A stretch of DNA of 64,000 nt. It comes from CAG-533 sp964589375. Lineage in GTDB: Bacteria > Bacillota_I > Bacilli_A > RF39 > UBA660. The DNA is taken from contig CAZPSA010000001.1 in assembly GCA_964589375.1 (NCBI GenBank), positions 1 through 64,000 of the forward strand, in the 5' to 3' direction. The position numbers and the translations under genes were made by a program. The notes below the pieces were generated by a model. It saw only the letters and a list, made by a program, of their open reading frames with translations, was not told where the DNA came from and did not search any database. Shown here piece after piece: positions 7,266 through 17,228 of this stretch (positions are counted from its first letter, which is position 1; each line of letters opens with the position of its first letter).

Positions 7266-9896
7266 TTACATATCCTCCCTATTTTGTTCAAAAAGTTTTT
7301 TCACATAATCACCTGTAGTTATCTTTATTGCAGCTCTTAATTCGGTTGAGCCAATAAAGAATACTTGTCCAGTTACAGCTGATATTATCATTCTTTGTTC
7401 TTCATCATTAAAACTATCTCCTGCCTTATAAATATCTAGTACATCTTTCATGTCTGGAGCTGATAGTTTAAAAATAAATGTATATTGACTATTTTTTAGA
7501 ATTGTTGAAGTCTTACTTCTTAACTCTTCATTTCCATTCCAGTCTGCTATATTTTGAGTTGCTGGAATAAATGAACCATTATATTTTCGAATTCTTTTAT
7601 TCATTTGATAAAAGAAATCAAGTGCTATTGGAAATTTAGCATCAATGAAAAGGTGTGCTTCATCACAAACTATCATTGTTCTTAAATTGTTTCCATTTTT
7701 ATTTAACTCTCTTGCATTAATTACTTCTTGTTCAATAAATCTAAAAATTAAAAGCATTTGTGCATTTGCAACTACATTATTCTTATTTGCAAACAATGAT
7801 TGAAAGTTAAAATCAATTAAACTTGAATCAACTTCTAAAGTTGATGGTGCATTCCAAATATCAGAATATCTACCACTTACAAACTTTTGTAAATAAAGTT
7901 CTGCAGTTCTTAAATCTCTTAAAGTTAAAGAATCTAAATTAGTAGTATCTTTTGATTTTAACACATTTAAAAGGTCAGTAAATATTGGATAATCTTCTGC
8001 ATGTAAATGAGTACAATCAGTAGTTTCAAGTATTCCTTTTTTCTCATATGCCTCTACTATTAAATTATTAATTAACTCAATTACATCATTACTTGCACCA
8101 ACTAATACTATCTTAAAGAAAGACTCTAACATCTTAAGATGTGTATTAAAGGTTACAACTGGATCTGCTCTTGTTCCATCTTCTGTTAAGATTTTATAAA
8201 TATGAAATGGATTAATTCTTCCTTCTTTTGCATTACCAACATCTATTACATTTCCACTTAAATTTTTAGTTAGAGTGATGTATTCTGCTTCTGGGTCACA
8301 AATAATTACTCTTGTGTTATTTGCCCACTCATTTGTAATTAAACTTTTTAAGAAAAATGATTTACCACTTCCACTTTTTCCAATTATCATTGCATTTGAA
8401 TTTTGATAAAGGTTCCCTCTTTTCCATAAGTTAAAAATAAATGGATAATTATTGTTTTTATTTTCACCTAACATAATTCCACCTTCATCCATAACAAATG
8501 TTCTAACAAATGGAAATACTGCAGCAAGTGATGAACTATTAATTCCTCTTTCTTGTTGAGTTAAAGTTGAAATAGGTGAGATGTTTGCTGACTTAAATCC
8601 TTCTACTTGTAAACCATATAAAGTTGAAGGTCTAAAGTTACCAAGTAACATTGCTCGTCTAACACTTTTTTTATAGTTAGAATCATCTAAATAATTATAA
8701 GCAGTCAGTGTTAAAGTCACATCAAATAGAGTTTCATTTTCAGCTTGTAAACTATCAAGTAAACTATTCATAGACTCTCTATGAATTTCAGCAGAATTTG
8801 CTTCACTTGCTTTTTCACTCATGATTTCTTTTGTTTCCATTTCTGAAATACATTTATCAATTCTTTTAATTGCTTTGTATTTTTCTACTGGTTTAAAATG
8901 TAATACTGCTTTTGTATTTGGGATATTAAATAATTCACTACCCCAAGCATTTTTAACACGTAGCGGAAAATCACTTACCGCAAGACAACTTGCATCTACT
9001 CCATCAATCACATAATGATTTGAAAAGAATTCAACTTCATTTGGTTTAACCCAGTTTACTAATTCTTCATCACTAATATCTTTTACTTCTCTTTCATCAA
9101 AGTTTCTTGAATATGAGTATTTTAAAAATACAGCAACATCTCTTCTTTCTAAAATCTTTGTACTTATTCCACATTTATTAATTTCACTTGAAACATTAAT
9201 TGTTGCGTTTTCTAAGTCAAGTTCATTCTTCCCATAAATGACGATATAAAAGTCAGATAGGTATTTCTTTCTTATATTATTAAGTCTATCAATTCTATCA
9301 ATTCTTTCTCTTAAGATTTCACTTTTAATCTCTTTTAAAAACATGTCATATTCATTTTCTTTAACTTCAGTTAGTCTTTCAAATAACTCTTCAGAAAAAT
9401 GATCTAAATTAACTGGTCTATCAATCTTTACAATATCAGCACATTGTGTGCCATCAAGTTGTTTTAATGCACTAGCAAAGTAATTAATATCTGCATTTTG
9501 TTCTACTAAATCTTCAATTCCAAAATTCTTTTGTCCTATTTTTATAACTCTACCAAAATATGAATTATTGTATTCAATAACACCATTTTCTTTAATATCT
9601 TTTAAAGCAATTAAAGTATCAATATTTTCTTTTTCATTTGTAGATGTTTTAGAATATTTTTTCTTTGAGAATATAAACTTAACATTTTCAAATAAGAAAG
9701 AATAAAATATTCCATCACTTGTAGGCATAAACATAATAACTGAAATAAGTAACATAATTATTGCAAATACCCAAGCATCCATAGTTATAGCAATAAATAT
9801 AATTGCAAATACTATTAATGCTACAATTATATCGGGCATTGAATAACACTTCCATACTGTATTTTTTACTTTTATCTTTTTAGGAATTATTCTCAT
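7266..9896 (-). CDS. PrgI-VirB4 fusion, conjugation ATPase
   Basis: 876 residues. The first 85 or so form a PrgI-like membrane module (two hydrophobic segments after MRIIPKKIKVKNTVWKCY). The remainder is a VirB4/TraE ATPase with Walker A GKSGSGKS (near residue 500) and Walker B MIVCDEAHLF (near 740). The enzyme would energise type IV secretion at the inner face of the membrane. In most Gram-positive elements PrgI is a separate gene, so this is a fusion. Its start overlaps the stop of the VirB6-like gene by 4 nt. It is similar in order to the ATPase genes of Mollicutes ICEs. Confidence 0.9.
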   Translation of the reverse strand: MRIIPKKIKVKNTVWKCYSMPDIIVALIVFAIIFIAITMDAWVFAIIMLLISVIMFMPTSDGIFYSFLFENVKFIFSKKKYSKTSTNEKENIDTLIALKDIKENGVIEYNNSYFGRVIKIGQKNFGIEDLVEQNADINYFASALKQLDGTQCADIVKIDRPVNLDHFSEELFERLTEVKENEYDMFLKEIKSEILRERIDRIDRLNNIRKKYLSDFYIVIYGKNELDLENATINVSSEINKCGISTKILERRDVAVFLKYSYSRNFDEREVKDISDEELVNWVKPNEVEFFSNHYVIDGVDASCLAVSDFPLRVKNAWGSELFNIPNTKAVLHFKPVEKYKAIKRIDKCISEMETKEIMSEKASEANSAEIHRESMNSLLDSLQAENETLFDVTLTLTAYNYLDDSNYKKSVRRAMLLGNFRPSTLYGLQVEGFKSANISPISTLTQQERGINSSSLAAVFPFVRTFVMDEGGIMLGENKNNNYPFIFNLWKRGNLYQNSNAMIIGKSGSGKSFFLKSLITNEWANNTRVIICDPEAEYITLTKNLSGNVIDVGNAKEGRINPFHIYKILTEDGTRADPVVTFNTHLKMLESFFKIVLVGASNDVIELINNLIVEAYEKKGILETTDCTHLHAEDYPIFTDLLNVLKSKDTTNLDSLTLRDLRTAELYLQKFVSGRYSDIWNAPSTLEVDSSLIDFNFQSLFANKNNVVANAQMLLIFRFIEQEVINARELNKNGNNLRTMIVCDEAHLFIDAKFPIALDFFYQMNKRIRKYNGSFIPATQNIADWNGNEELRSKTSTILKNSQYTFIFKLSAPDMKDVLDIYKAGDSFNDEEQRMIISAVTGQVFFIGSTELRAAIKITTGDYVKKLFEQNREDM

Positions 9897-11083
9897 TCTC
9901 CCCCACCTCCGGTATCTTCTGATTCCTCATCTTTCTTTTCTTCTACATATTTATCATTTTCATCTTGTTTTTCTTTCTTTTTGTTTTCATTTCTTTTATT
10001 AAGTCTTCTACTCATTCCACTAATTCCTCTAATGATTTTACTTGCTGTTCCAAAAGTTAAAGCACTCGCAAATCTAGATCCATAGAAAGCACTTCTTAAG
10101 AAACTACCTCCTGCATGCATATCATCAGCTTGTCCAAATAATCTTGCAAATAATGTTTGACCGGCAGGAATTACTAAAGCTCCACCAATTATCATAAAGA
10201 TTAAAAACATTGAGTTTGCAAAGTTTGATACTCCTGGTATCTTCATCTTTGATATAAATGGTAAAATCAAAATAAAGATATTAACTGAAAAGACAGTACC
10301 ATACGCTAAAACAATTTTAGTAATAAATGTTTCTCTCCATATTTTAAATCTTGCTCCATCATCAATAGCAATTGTTGACATTGAAACTGGTAAGACAATA
10401 TAAAGTAATACAATTTCATATACTCTTTTAGCAAGATTTATAATAGCAACTACCATTGCAATCATTAGTCCAATTGATGCTATCATTGAAGGAAGATATA
10501 AGAATGTATCTGGATTAACCATTCCATTATTTTTCCAACTTGTAGGCCAAATACCAAATGCTGCAGTATTATAATCACCAAAGATTTTTCTAACTGTTAA
10601 ACTTGAAATATTAATTTCATTAATTGAATAACCATTTACCCAGTCACCAACACAAGCATTAAATATTGAGTTTGATAGTTTTGTTGTATTACCAATTTCA
10701 AAGATTTCTGAAACTAATACTAATATTGCATTTGATATTAAAATACCAAGAATTACAACAACAACCATTGCAAGTGTTCCAAGTAGTGCTAGAAAGAATT
10801 TTCCAATAATAGTTGTAATATTTCTATTATTAGCTATCATATTCTTTACTAGAGCAACTATTGTAAATATGCAAGTTAGTCCTACTGCTAAAATAAATAC
10901 ACACCAAAATATTGTACCAACTGTTGAGTCACCAACTATAAACTCAATAATATTAACTCTTTTCCCTTGATAAGTAACATCAGTTACTCCTGCAATAGCA
11001 GAAAAGATTTCCATAATACCATCAATAACTTTTAAGAACCAAAGAAATAAAAGTAAAATCAACTCTTGAAAAAATATAAGCAT
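9893..11083 (-). CDS. VirB6/TrbL-like polytopic channel protein
   Basis: 396 residues with about seven to eight membrane segments, ending in a charged tail (KKKEKQDENDKY then an acidic run and GGGGE). Position between the pilin-like gene and VirB4, and topology, match VirB6-like proteins of Gram-positive and Mollicutes conjugative elements. It has a good AAAGGAG ribosome site. It overlaps virB4 by 4 nt, implying coupled translation. The family name is inferred from size, topology and order. Confidence 0.75.
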   Translation of the reverse strand: MLIFFQELILLLFLWFLKVIDGIMEIFSAIAGVTDVTYQGKRVNIIEFIVGDSTVGTIFWCVFILAVGLTCIFTIVALVKNMIANNRNITTIIGKFFLALLGTLAMVVVVILGILISNAILVLVSEIFEIGNTTKLSNSIFNACVGDWVNGYSINEINISSLTVRKIFGDYNTAAFGIWPTSWKNNGMVNPDTFLYLPSMIASIGLMIAMVVAIINLAKRVYEIVLLYIVLPVSMSTIAIDDGARFKIWRETFITKIVLAYGTVFSVNIFILILPFISKMKIPGVSNFANSMFLIFMIIGGALVIPAGQTLFARLFGQADDMHAGGSFLRSAFYGSRFASALTFGTASKIIRGISGMSRRLNKRNENKKKEKQDENDKYVEEKKDEESEDTGGGGE

Positions 11084-11114
11084 TGTTTTTCTCCTTTTCT
11101 TATTATATATAGTA

Positions 11115-11143
11115 AAGGCGATAAGAGATTATCTTACCGCCTT
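11115..11143 (-). promoter_or_regulatory. Stable intergenic hairpin between pilin and VirB6 genes
   Basis: On the minus strand AAGGCGGTAAGA pairs with TCTTATCGCCTT (12 bp, one G-U) around a 5-nt loop, immediately after the pilin stop. No U-run follows, so it is more likely an mRNA-stabilising or processing structure that raises pilin mRNA relative to the rest of the operon than a full terminator. Confidence 0.45.
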
Positions 11144-11153
11144 GTATCAGAAG

Positions 11154-11453
11154 CTAGTTAGCTCCAATTCCTACCCAAGATGATAAGCCTTCAATTAATA
11201 ATGGTGCACCCATTGCGACAACGAAAATAATCACAATTCCAATAATCAAATTCTTAACCATATCACGAGCATTGATTTTTTCTTCATTTTTGTGTGCGAT
11301 TGCAATTTTAATACCAACATAAGCACCCCATACAATAACAACTGCTGCTAGTGCCATAACAATATAAATCCAAAAACTATCCATTAATTCACTTAATTTT
11401 GTAACAATTGATTGCAAAGAATCATTTAAAGTAGCTTCCGCTAAAAACATCAT
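11154..11453 (-). CDS. Pilin-like conjugal transfer membrane protein
   Basis: 99 residues: a short polar N-terminus, one membrane helix (WIYIVMALAAVVIVWGAY), a charged cytosolic loop (AHKNEEKINARDMVKN), and a second membrane helix. This two-helix VirB2/TrbC topology and its place just before the VirB6-like gene match pilin-like proteins of Mollicutes-type and Gram-positive ICEs. The same domain is fused to the C-terminus of the 1,169-residue surface protein at 3754-7263, so two versions of the subunit are made. Confidence 0.75.
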   Translation of the reverse strand: MMFLAEATLNDSLQSIVTKLSELMDSFWIYIVMALAAVVIVWGAYVGIKIAIAHKNEEKINARDMVKNLIIGIVIIFVVAMGAPLLIEGLSSWVGIGAN

Positions 11454-11475
11454 AATTTTTTACCTCTTTCCTTTA

Positions 11476-13197
11476 TTATTTTTTCTTGTTTTTAATTTGC
11501 ATAAATATAATTGTTCCACCAACTAGTAAAACAACTAAAATTAATATTAATACTAGTGGTGTAGATGAACTTCCTTTACTATCATCTACATCATCATTTC
11601 CATCAGTAGGAGTATTATCTTCTACTGGTGTTTTATTTTCATCTTCACCATTATTTGGAGTATTAGAATTATCTTGATTATTATCACTGTTTCCAGTATC
11701 TCCATTAGGTGTATTCCCATTACTTGTTCCATTATCCCCACTTGGATTATTTACAGAACCCTGATTATTATTGTTGTTATTATTTTGATTATCATTTGTA
11801 TTGTTTTGATTACCATTTTGATTTTGTTGATTATTGTTTACATCATCATTTTGATTGTTATTACTATCATCAACATTTCCTCCATTATTAACATCATCTT
11901 GATTATTATTATCATCCACTGGTGGTTTTACTGGAGTAGGCGGTTGTTGAGGAGTTGGTGGCGTTACTATAACATCATCCTCTTCTTCAACTTTATTTTC
12001 TATTTCAAATTTAGTTAAAATAACTCCATAATCATTCACCACAATTATTTGATATTTCCCTTCTAAATTAGAATAGTCAATATACCCATAATCATTTACA
12101 TTCATTGTAATATTTGCTTGTCCAGTTTTTGAAAATATAATTTGTATTTTTGAATTATCTACATGATTACACTCACACCTATTGCTAACAAAGAATAACA
12201 TTGCTTCTTTATTAAGTTCTGAATATAAAGTGTATGTATGTTCATGAACTGGTTCTTCCTTTTCATTATAGCCATTATCTTTACTTGTTGAAAAGTTGGA
12301 TAAGTAACTATAATTACACCTATTACAAACATGTTTAATACATCCAATAGTATCATTATCAGAATTTACTAATATTTCTGTAAACTCATGACCTAATGGA
12401 TCTACATAATCACTAACAAATCTATCACTACAAGTAGTACAAAAGTTTTCTTTGTATCCATAAGTTGCACAAGTTGGATCAATTATACGACTTCCATAAT
12501 TATGACCACTTGAGTTTACATAGTCAGCGATAAAGGAATATTGACAATTCTCACAATAATAACTTGTATATCCACCTTCAAAGCAAGTAGGAGCAATTAC
12601 TTCAGTTATATAATCATGTCCTATCTTATCAATATAGTTATTGTTATACGAATAACTACAAGTAAGGCAACTATGTTTGGTATATCCATCTTCATCACAA
12701 GTTGGTGGAATATCTACGCTTTCAAATGTATGACCTAGTTCATCTACATGGTCACTTGTATATTCGTGTCCACAAGTACTACAGAAATGTGTTGTATAGC
12801 CTTTATGAGTACAAGTTGGTTTAACTACAACTGACATATACTTATGACCTAGTGGTTCGCTTGTTTCATCTTTATAACTAAAGTTACACCTTACACATTC
12901 AAAAAGTGTATGTTCTCCAGTTGTACATGTTGCATTTTTTAAAGTTTTTGTAAACTCATGACCTAATGCTTCAGTGTATTTATCTTTATAAGAATAATTA
13001 CAAACTTTACAAGTGAAAGTTGTATATCCTTGAGTAAGACATGTTGCATCTGTAACTAATTCTAAATAGTCATGACTACACTGTGTAAATGGATTTTCTT
13101 GAGCATTTACTTTTAAACTATTGTTTCCAAAGATTAATGCAAATCCTATCACTAAAGTCATAAGTCCTAAAACAATATAGTTTCTAAATTTTCTCAA
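11476..13197 (-). CDS. Repeat-rich membrane-anchored surface protein
   Basis: 573 residues. A signal peptide (VLGLMTLVIGFALIFG) is followed by six full and one degenerate TCxxxGYTxxxCxxC...GH repeats (about 40-300), the same repeat type as in the giant protein at 3754-7263. A Pro-, Asn-, Asp- and Gly-rich linker (about 410-545) and a C-terminal membrane helix with KNKKK follow. There is no LPXTG signal, so it is anchored by the helix. It is encoded between the coupling protein and the pilin-like gene and probably acts in mating contact. The Asn-rich linker is low complexity. Confidence 0.75.
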   Translation of the reverse strand: MRKFRNYIVLGLMTLVIGFALIFGNNSLKVNAQENPFTQCSHDYLELVTDATCLTQGYTTFTCKVCNYSYKDKYTEALGHEFTKTLKNATCTTGEHTLFECVRCNFSYKDETSEPLGHKYMSVVVKPTCTHKGYTTHFCSTCGHEYTSDHVDELGHTFESVDIPPTCDEDGYTKHSCLTCSYSYNNNYIDKIGHDYITEVIAPTCFEGGYTSYYCENCQYSFIADYVNSSGHNYGSRIIDPTCATYGYKENFCTTCSDRFVSDYVDPLGHEFTEILVNSDNDTIGCIKHVCNRCNYSYLSNFSTSKDNGYNEKEEPVHEHTYTLYSELNKEAMLFFVSNRCECNHVDNSKIQIIFSKTGQANITMNVNDYGYIDYSNLEGKYQIIVVNDYGVILTKFEIENKVEEEDDVIVTPPTPQQPPTPVKPPVDDNNNQDDVNNGGNVDDSNNNQNDDVNNNQQNQNGNQNNTNDNQNNNNNNNQGSVNNPSGDNGTSNGNTPNGDTGNSDNNQDNSNTPNNGEDENKTPVEDNTPTDGNDDVDDSKGSSSTPLVLILILVVLLVGGTIIFMQIKNKKK

Positions 13198-13217
13198 ATA
13201 GTATCCTCCTTCTTTTA

Positions 13218-15434
13218 TTATTTTACTGCAAGGTCTTGAAGACGTAATAATTCTGGTAATGCCTCACCAGATATGTAGTCTGCTAGGTCTTGCATTTTTT
13301 GGGCTATGGTTTGGTCATAATTTTCCATTAACATATAAAGAATTGTTGCTTTATCTTCTAGTCTTGCTTCTTTAATTGTTTTTCTATCCCTACCATTTAA
13401 CATTCTAGTAAGAATATCAATTTTCTTATGAATTTCATTTATGACTTTATCCCATTCTTTATCAAGTTCTAATAACTTGTCTTGATTACTCTCTTCTAGT
13501 ATCACCTCTTGTTCATCTAGTTTATTGATTTCATCTAATATTCTATCTTCATCACTACTACCATTTTGAGTTACAATATCAAATACATAATCTTGCTTTT
13601 CAAAAAGTCTTGCTTCTCTTTTAGATACATCAGCTTTACCTTCTGGAAAGTAAACATCTTTTAACTCATATGATGGAGTAAACTTTGTCCAAATAGGTTC
13701 ATATCCTCTAACCGATACAATAGCATCTCCTTTTTCATTACCATTAAGACGTTCTAACATTCCAATAGTAATTAATGGTTGATTACTTGCTCCAGTATTA
13801 CTTGATGCAGGATTTTCAGCATTTGTATTAACTGAAAAGTTTTTAACCTTTTTCTGTCCACATAGTTCTGAAAACTCTTTTCTAGTATCTGGATCATCAC
13901 TACCAATAAAGATTTTAACGTTACAGTTAGTTTTAATAATATCTCCAATGTCTTTTCCATATTTAGCAGTTAACTGACTAAATGATTGTAAAACAAATAA
14001 GAATCTTATACCTCTTGAACGAGCAACAGTTACCATACCTTCCATATTTTCAAATTTAGGTAAGTTACCAAATTCATCTAAAACAAAATATGTATTTCGT
14101 TTTAATATTGCAGTTTCACACTGATTTCTTCTTAAGTTAAGATTTGCTTTTTCAACAAGTTCTTTATACATTTGAGTAATAAATAATGTAACAAATCTAT
14201 GTCTAGTAAATCTTTCGTCCGGAACTATAATGAATACCGCATTTGGTTCTTCATCAAGATTTATAATATCTAAATCATTTTCTGATGTTAAAGATAAAAT
14301 TCCATCATCAGATAATTGTTGCATATAACTATTTACTTCAGATAAATAACTTGTTAAAGTTTTATCACTTGTAATAAGTACAGTGTTTACAATTCCCCTA
14401 ACTTTAGAAAACTCATCACGACCTTCAAGTAAATATTCTCTTAAAGCTGTAGTATCTTCACTACAATATTTAGTGATGTTATGATAGATATTGAAAAGTA
14501 GTAATTGTTTTTCTTCTACTTTCCCTTTGATGCAATCTTCACAAAGTGCTAAAACAAAACCAAAGATTAAGTTTCTTGCACCTTCTTCCCAAGTTGGTTG
14601 GTCTTTATTTTGTACAGGACATAATGTATAAACTAAATCTTGAGCGTTCTCATAGATTTCATCTTTCAATTCTTGAACTCTAGTTCTTGCATCTTTATAA
14701 GATAAAAATGTTTCTCCTGCACCATAATACTTTCCATCTTTGTTTTGAAGATTGTTTTCTAAATCTTTAACTAGTTTAATACGCCTAATTAATACATTCA
14801 TTGGATTCCATCTAGCTGAAGAGTAAGGTTCTCTTAAATCTAACATTGAGATTTTATATCCTTCTTTTATTAACTGATTAGCATGTTTTTCATATAGTTC
14901 TTTCTTTGGGTCAGTTATAACAATAGAAGGTTTAGTTTTACATCTACCTAACACTTCAATATTTTGGTCAACAAATCCCGTTGTTTTACCACTTCCGGTA
15001 GTACCAACAATTAATGCATGTAATTGACTTGTAGCAATTACTTCAACATTACTACCTTTCTTTTCTGCACCTATAACAATACCATCTTTTGAATATTTAA
15101 AATCTTTAAATGTACTAACTTCAAACTCACGAAGTTTTCTTAACTTTTTAGTAGTTAACCATTCTGTATCTTCTAGATCATTTTCATTTAACGCAATGTT
15201 TTGAGCATCTATTCGATACATCATTAAATATCCAATAATAAGTAACCCACATACAACTCCAACTACTAAATAATAATTACGATTGTTTAATATAATTGAA
15301 ATGCTATCTTTAGTAGTCAAATTAAATATTAGTAATATAAGTACTGCCATAAAGGTGAAGATAAATAACCAAAGAAGAATATCTAAACTTCGGGATTTTT
15401 TCTTTTTGTGCTTAAGGGCTTCATCTCTATTCAC
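13218..15434 (-). CDS. VirD4/TraG-family type IV coupling protein
   Basis: 738 residues. Two N-terminal membrane helices (about 20-70) precede a RecA-like ATPase with Walker A GTTGSGKTT (near 145), Walker B YFVLDEFGN (near 445) and the conserved FLFVLQSFSQL segment. It would bring the relaxase-DNA complex to the secretion channel. The start is GTG at 15434 with GGAGG upstream. It begins 4 nt before the relaxase stop. The last 130 residues are a charged, coiled-coil tail of unknown role. Confidence 0.93.
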   Translation of the reverse strand: MNRDEALKHKKKKSRSLDILLWLFIFTFMAVLILLIFNLTTKDSISIILNNRNYYLVVGVVCGLLIIGYLMMYRIDAQNIALNENDLEDTEWLTTKKLRKLREFEVSTFKDFKYSKDGIVIGAEKKGSNVEVIATSQLHALIVGTTGSGKTTGFVDQNIEVLGRCKTKPSIVITDPKKELYEKHANQLIKEGYKISMLDLREPYSSARWNPMNVLIRRIKLVKDLENNLQNKDGKYYGAGETFLSYKDARTRVQELKDEIYENAQDLVYTLCPVQNKDQPTWEEGARNLIFGFVLALCEDCIKGKVEEKQLLLFNIYHNITKYCSEDTTALREYLLEGRDEFSKVRGIVNTVLITSDKTLTSYLSEVNSYMQQLSDDGILSLTSENDLDIINLDEEPNAVFIIVPDERFTRHRFVTLFITQMYKELVEKANLNLRRNQCETAILKRNTYFVLDEFGNLPKFENMEGMVTVARSRGIRFLFVLQSFSQLTAKYGKDIGDIIKTNCNVKIFIGSDDPDTRKEFSELCGQKKVKNFSVNTNAENPASSNTGASNQPLITIGMLERLNGNEKGDAIVSVRGYEPIWTKFTPSYELKDVYFPEGKADVSKREARLFEKQDYVFDIVTQNGSSDEDRILDEINKLDEQEVILEESNQDKLLELDKEWDKVINEIHKKIDILTRMLNGRDRKTIKEARLEDKATILYMLMENYDQTIAQKMQDLADYISGEALPELLRLQDLAVK

Positions 15435-15437
15435 ACT

Positions 15438-16742
15438 TTATTTTTCCTCCTTATCCTTTTTAGATTGTTTAATCCTTTCTTGTTTCATTTCCTCTTCGAT
15501 TTCCTCTAATCTTCTTGAAAAATCTCTTTCAAGTAATCTACTTTGGAAAGCAAATGACTGTAAGAATTTACCAAACATACTATTTACTTTCTTTTTGGAA
15601 ATGATAATTCTACGTTTTAATTTTGTATCATTTGGCTTGTACTTTTTATTAAGGCTTCTTTCAAAATATTCAGGCTTTATTTTTCTTGCAAGATTAAGCA
15701 CTAAATTACCCTGTCTTCTGATATATTCTTCTTCTATGGTATCAATCATCTTTTTAGAATTATCATCTATTTTATAACCATACTTTTCTTTATTTCTTTC
15801 CATTTCTTCAAGTTTTACATTATCTTCAGAAAACAAATGAGTGGTATTAATTATTTCTTCTACTTTTTTCTTCATAGAACGTAAAGCCTTATAAAATTCA
15901 TTATCAGCCTTTCGAGCTTCCCTATCATAACCTAGTAAAAGTGCAACTATGTTATCTACCCTTTCCCTATATGGCTCCATTTCTTCACTTCCATATGATA
16001 ATCTTCCTTCTTGTGGTAGTTCTTTTACAAGTTCTAATAGTTCTTTTTTTACATCATCACTAGTAGTGATAGCAACATTAATGGCAGTCAATCCCTTAAG
16101 CTCTCGCAGTGCCTCCATTTTACTTTTATAGAAATGATCTGTTTCATCATCTAAATAAAGTCCTGCATTGATAAACATTTTATCTAATGCTCTTTTATCA
16201 ATTTTCCCCTTACGCCTATATGTAATAGAACCATCATTTGCATAATATTTAGGTTCTTTTTCCCAAAACTGAAAATGTATATGTAAGTGATGTGGTCTAT
16301 CTTTATGTAATGCACACATCAAATCTATATTTTCTTCATGTAATGAAGCATCTTTAAAGAATTTTGAAAAAACATTTTTTATAAATCTTATACACTTTTC
16401 TGGATTATCAATTTTATAGCTTTCTTCTTCACTTAATGAAATGAAACCATGCCAAATAAAACCTTTGTTATTCTTAAGTCTTTCTTTCATTAGTTCAAGT
16501 TCAGCATCTGTTATTACTCCATTCCCATTAAATACTCTAGTTGATTTTTGTAAATATTCTAAAGCTGTGAAAGTATCATCAACTTTATCTTTTCTAGTAA
16601 TATAATTTAAAAGGTTTTTACCACCAGTTAAATCATAAAATGCTCTATCTTCTTTGTGCTTTTGAATTTCACTTTCAGTTGCATTTGATTTTAGCTTATA
16701 AGGAGTGTATCCAATATTAAATACAATATTTGAATTTCCTAT
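15438..16742 (-). CDS. MobP-like relaxase, probable AUA start
   Basis: The open frame extends 84 codons upstream of the first ATG (16490) to an ATA at 16740-16742, giving 434 residues. AGGTG lies 7 nt before that ATA and no ATG, GTG or TTG occurs in the extension before 16490. The extension reads as relaxase sequence: GGKNLLNYITR carries the candidate catalytic Tyr (Tyr47). The metal-binding motif HKDRPHHLHIHF lies at about 146-157. Starting at 16490 would remove the Tyr. The C-terminal half is helical and basic. The enzyme should nick oriT and lead the strand into the recipient. The upstream neighbour is a relaxosome-like gene and a candidate oriT. Confidence 0.85.
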   Translation of the reverse strand: MGNSNIVFNIGYTPYKLKSNATESEIQKHKEDRAFYDLTGGKNLLNYITRKDKVDDTFTALEYLQKSTRVFNGNGVITDAELELMKERLKNNKGFIWHGFISLSEEESYKIDNPEKCIRFIKNVFSKFFKDASLHEENIDLMCALHKDRPHHLHIHFQFWEKEPKYYANDGSITYRRKGKIDKRALDKMFINAGLYLDDETDHFYKSKMEALRELKGLTAINVAITTSDDVKKELLELVKELPQEGRLSYGSEEMEPYRERVDNIVALLLGYDREARKADNEFYKALRSMKKKVEEIINTTHLFSEDNVKLEEMERNKEKYGYKIDDNSKKMIDTIEEEYIRRQGNLVLNLARKIKPEYFERSLNKKYKPNDTKLKRRIIISKKKVNSMFGKFLQSFAFQSRLLERDFSRRLEEIEEEMKQERIKQSKKDKEEK

Positions 16743-16752
16743 TATTCTTCAC

Positions 16753-17214
16753 CTACTTTCTTAATTCATTTAAACCATTGATTTCATAATCAATTAAATA
16801 ATCTGGTGTATCTCTGTATGCACCTTTTTTAATTTTTTTAATGTCCACTTTACCACCTTCAATTTCAATTTCTTTTATTCCATATAGAGAACATAAAATT
16901 GATTTATTAATAGTCACATTTAAAACTACTTCTTTTATTAAATTTGTAATTTGTGAGAAATAATTTTCATCAACACCATTAATTTTTCTAACCATTTTAA
17001 CTGAAGAATTACTTTCTTCTTTTTCTTCAACTATATTAAATAAGGAATTATATAGAATTGGAAATCCACATTTTAGTGCATCGTTAATTACTTTGTTAAA
17101 CGATTTTTTATACTCATCTAACTCCATAATTTTTTCAATATATTCCCATATTTCATCATCATTTATCCTTATATACTTTCTTGATTTTCTTTCATCTTTT
17201 TTGTTTTCTTCCAT
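16753..17214 (-). CDS. Putative relaxosome accessory protein
   Basis: 153 residues from the ATG at 17214. A GTG start at 17247 would overlap the inverted repeats of the presumed oriT, and neither start has a strong ribosome site. The N-terminus (KDERKSRKYIRINDDE) is basic and the rest helical, as in MobC-like relaxosome proteins. It ends 10 nt before the relaxase start. No firm family assignment can be made. Position next to the relaxase and oriT-like repeats is the main argument. Confidence 0.55.
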   Translation of the reverse strand: MEENKKDERKSRKYIRINDDEIWEYIEKIMELDEYKKSFNKVINDALKCGFPILYNSLFNIVEEKEESNSSVKMVRKINGVDENYFSQITNLIKEVVLNVTINKSILCSLYGIKEIEIEGGKVDIKKIKKGAYRDTPDYLIDYEINGLNELRK

Positions 17215-17228
17215 AAGATTGTCAAGAA

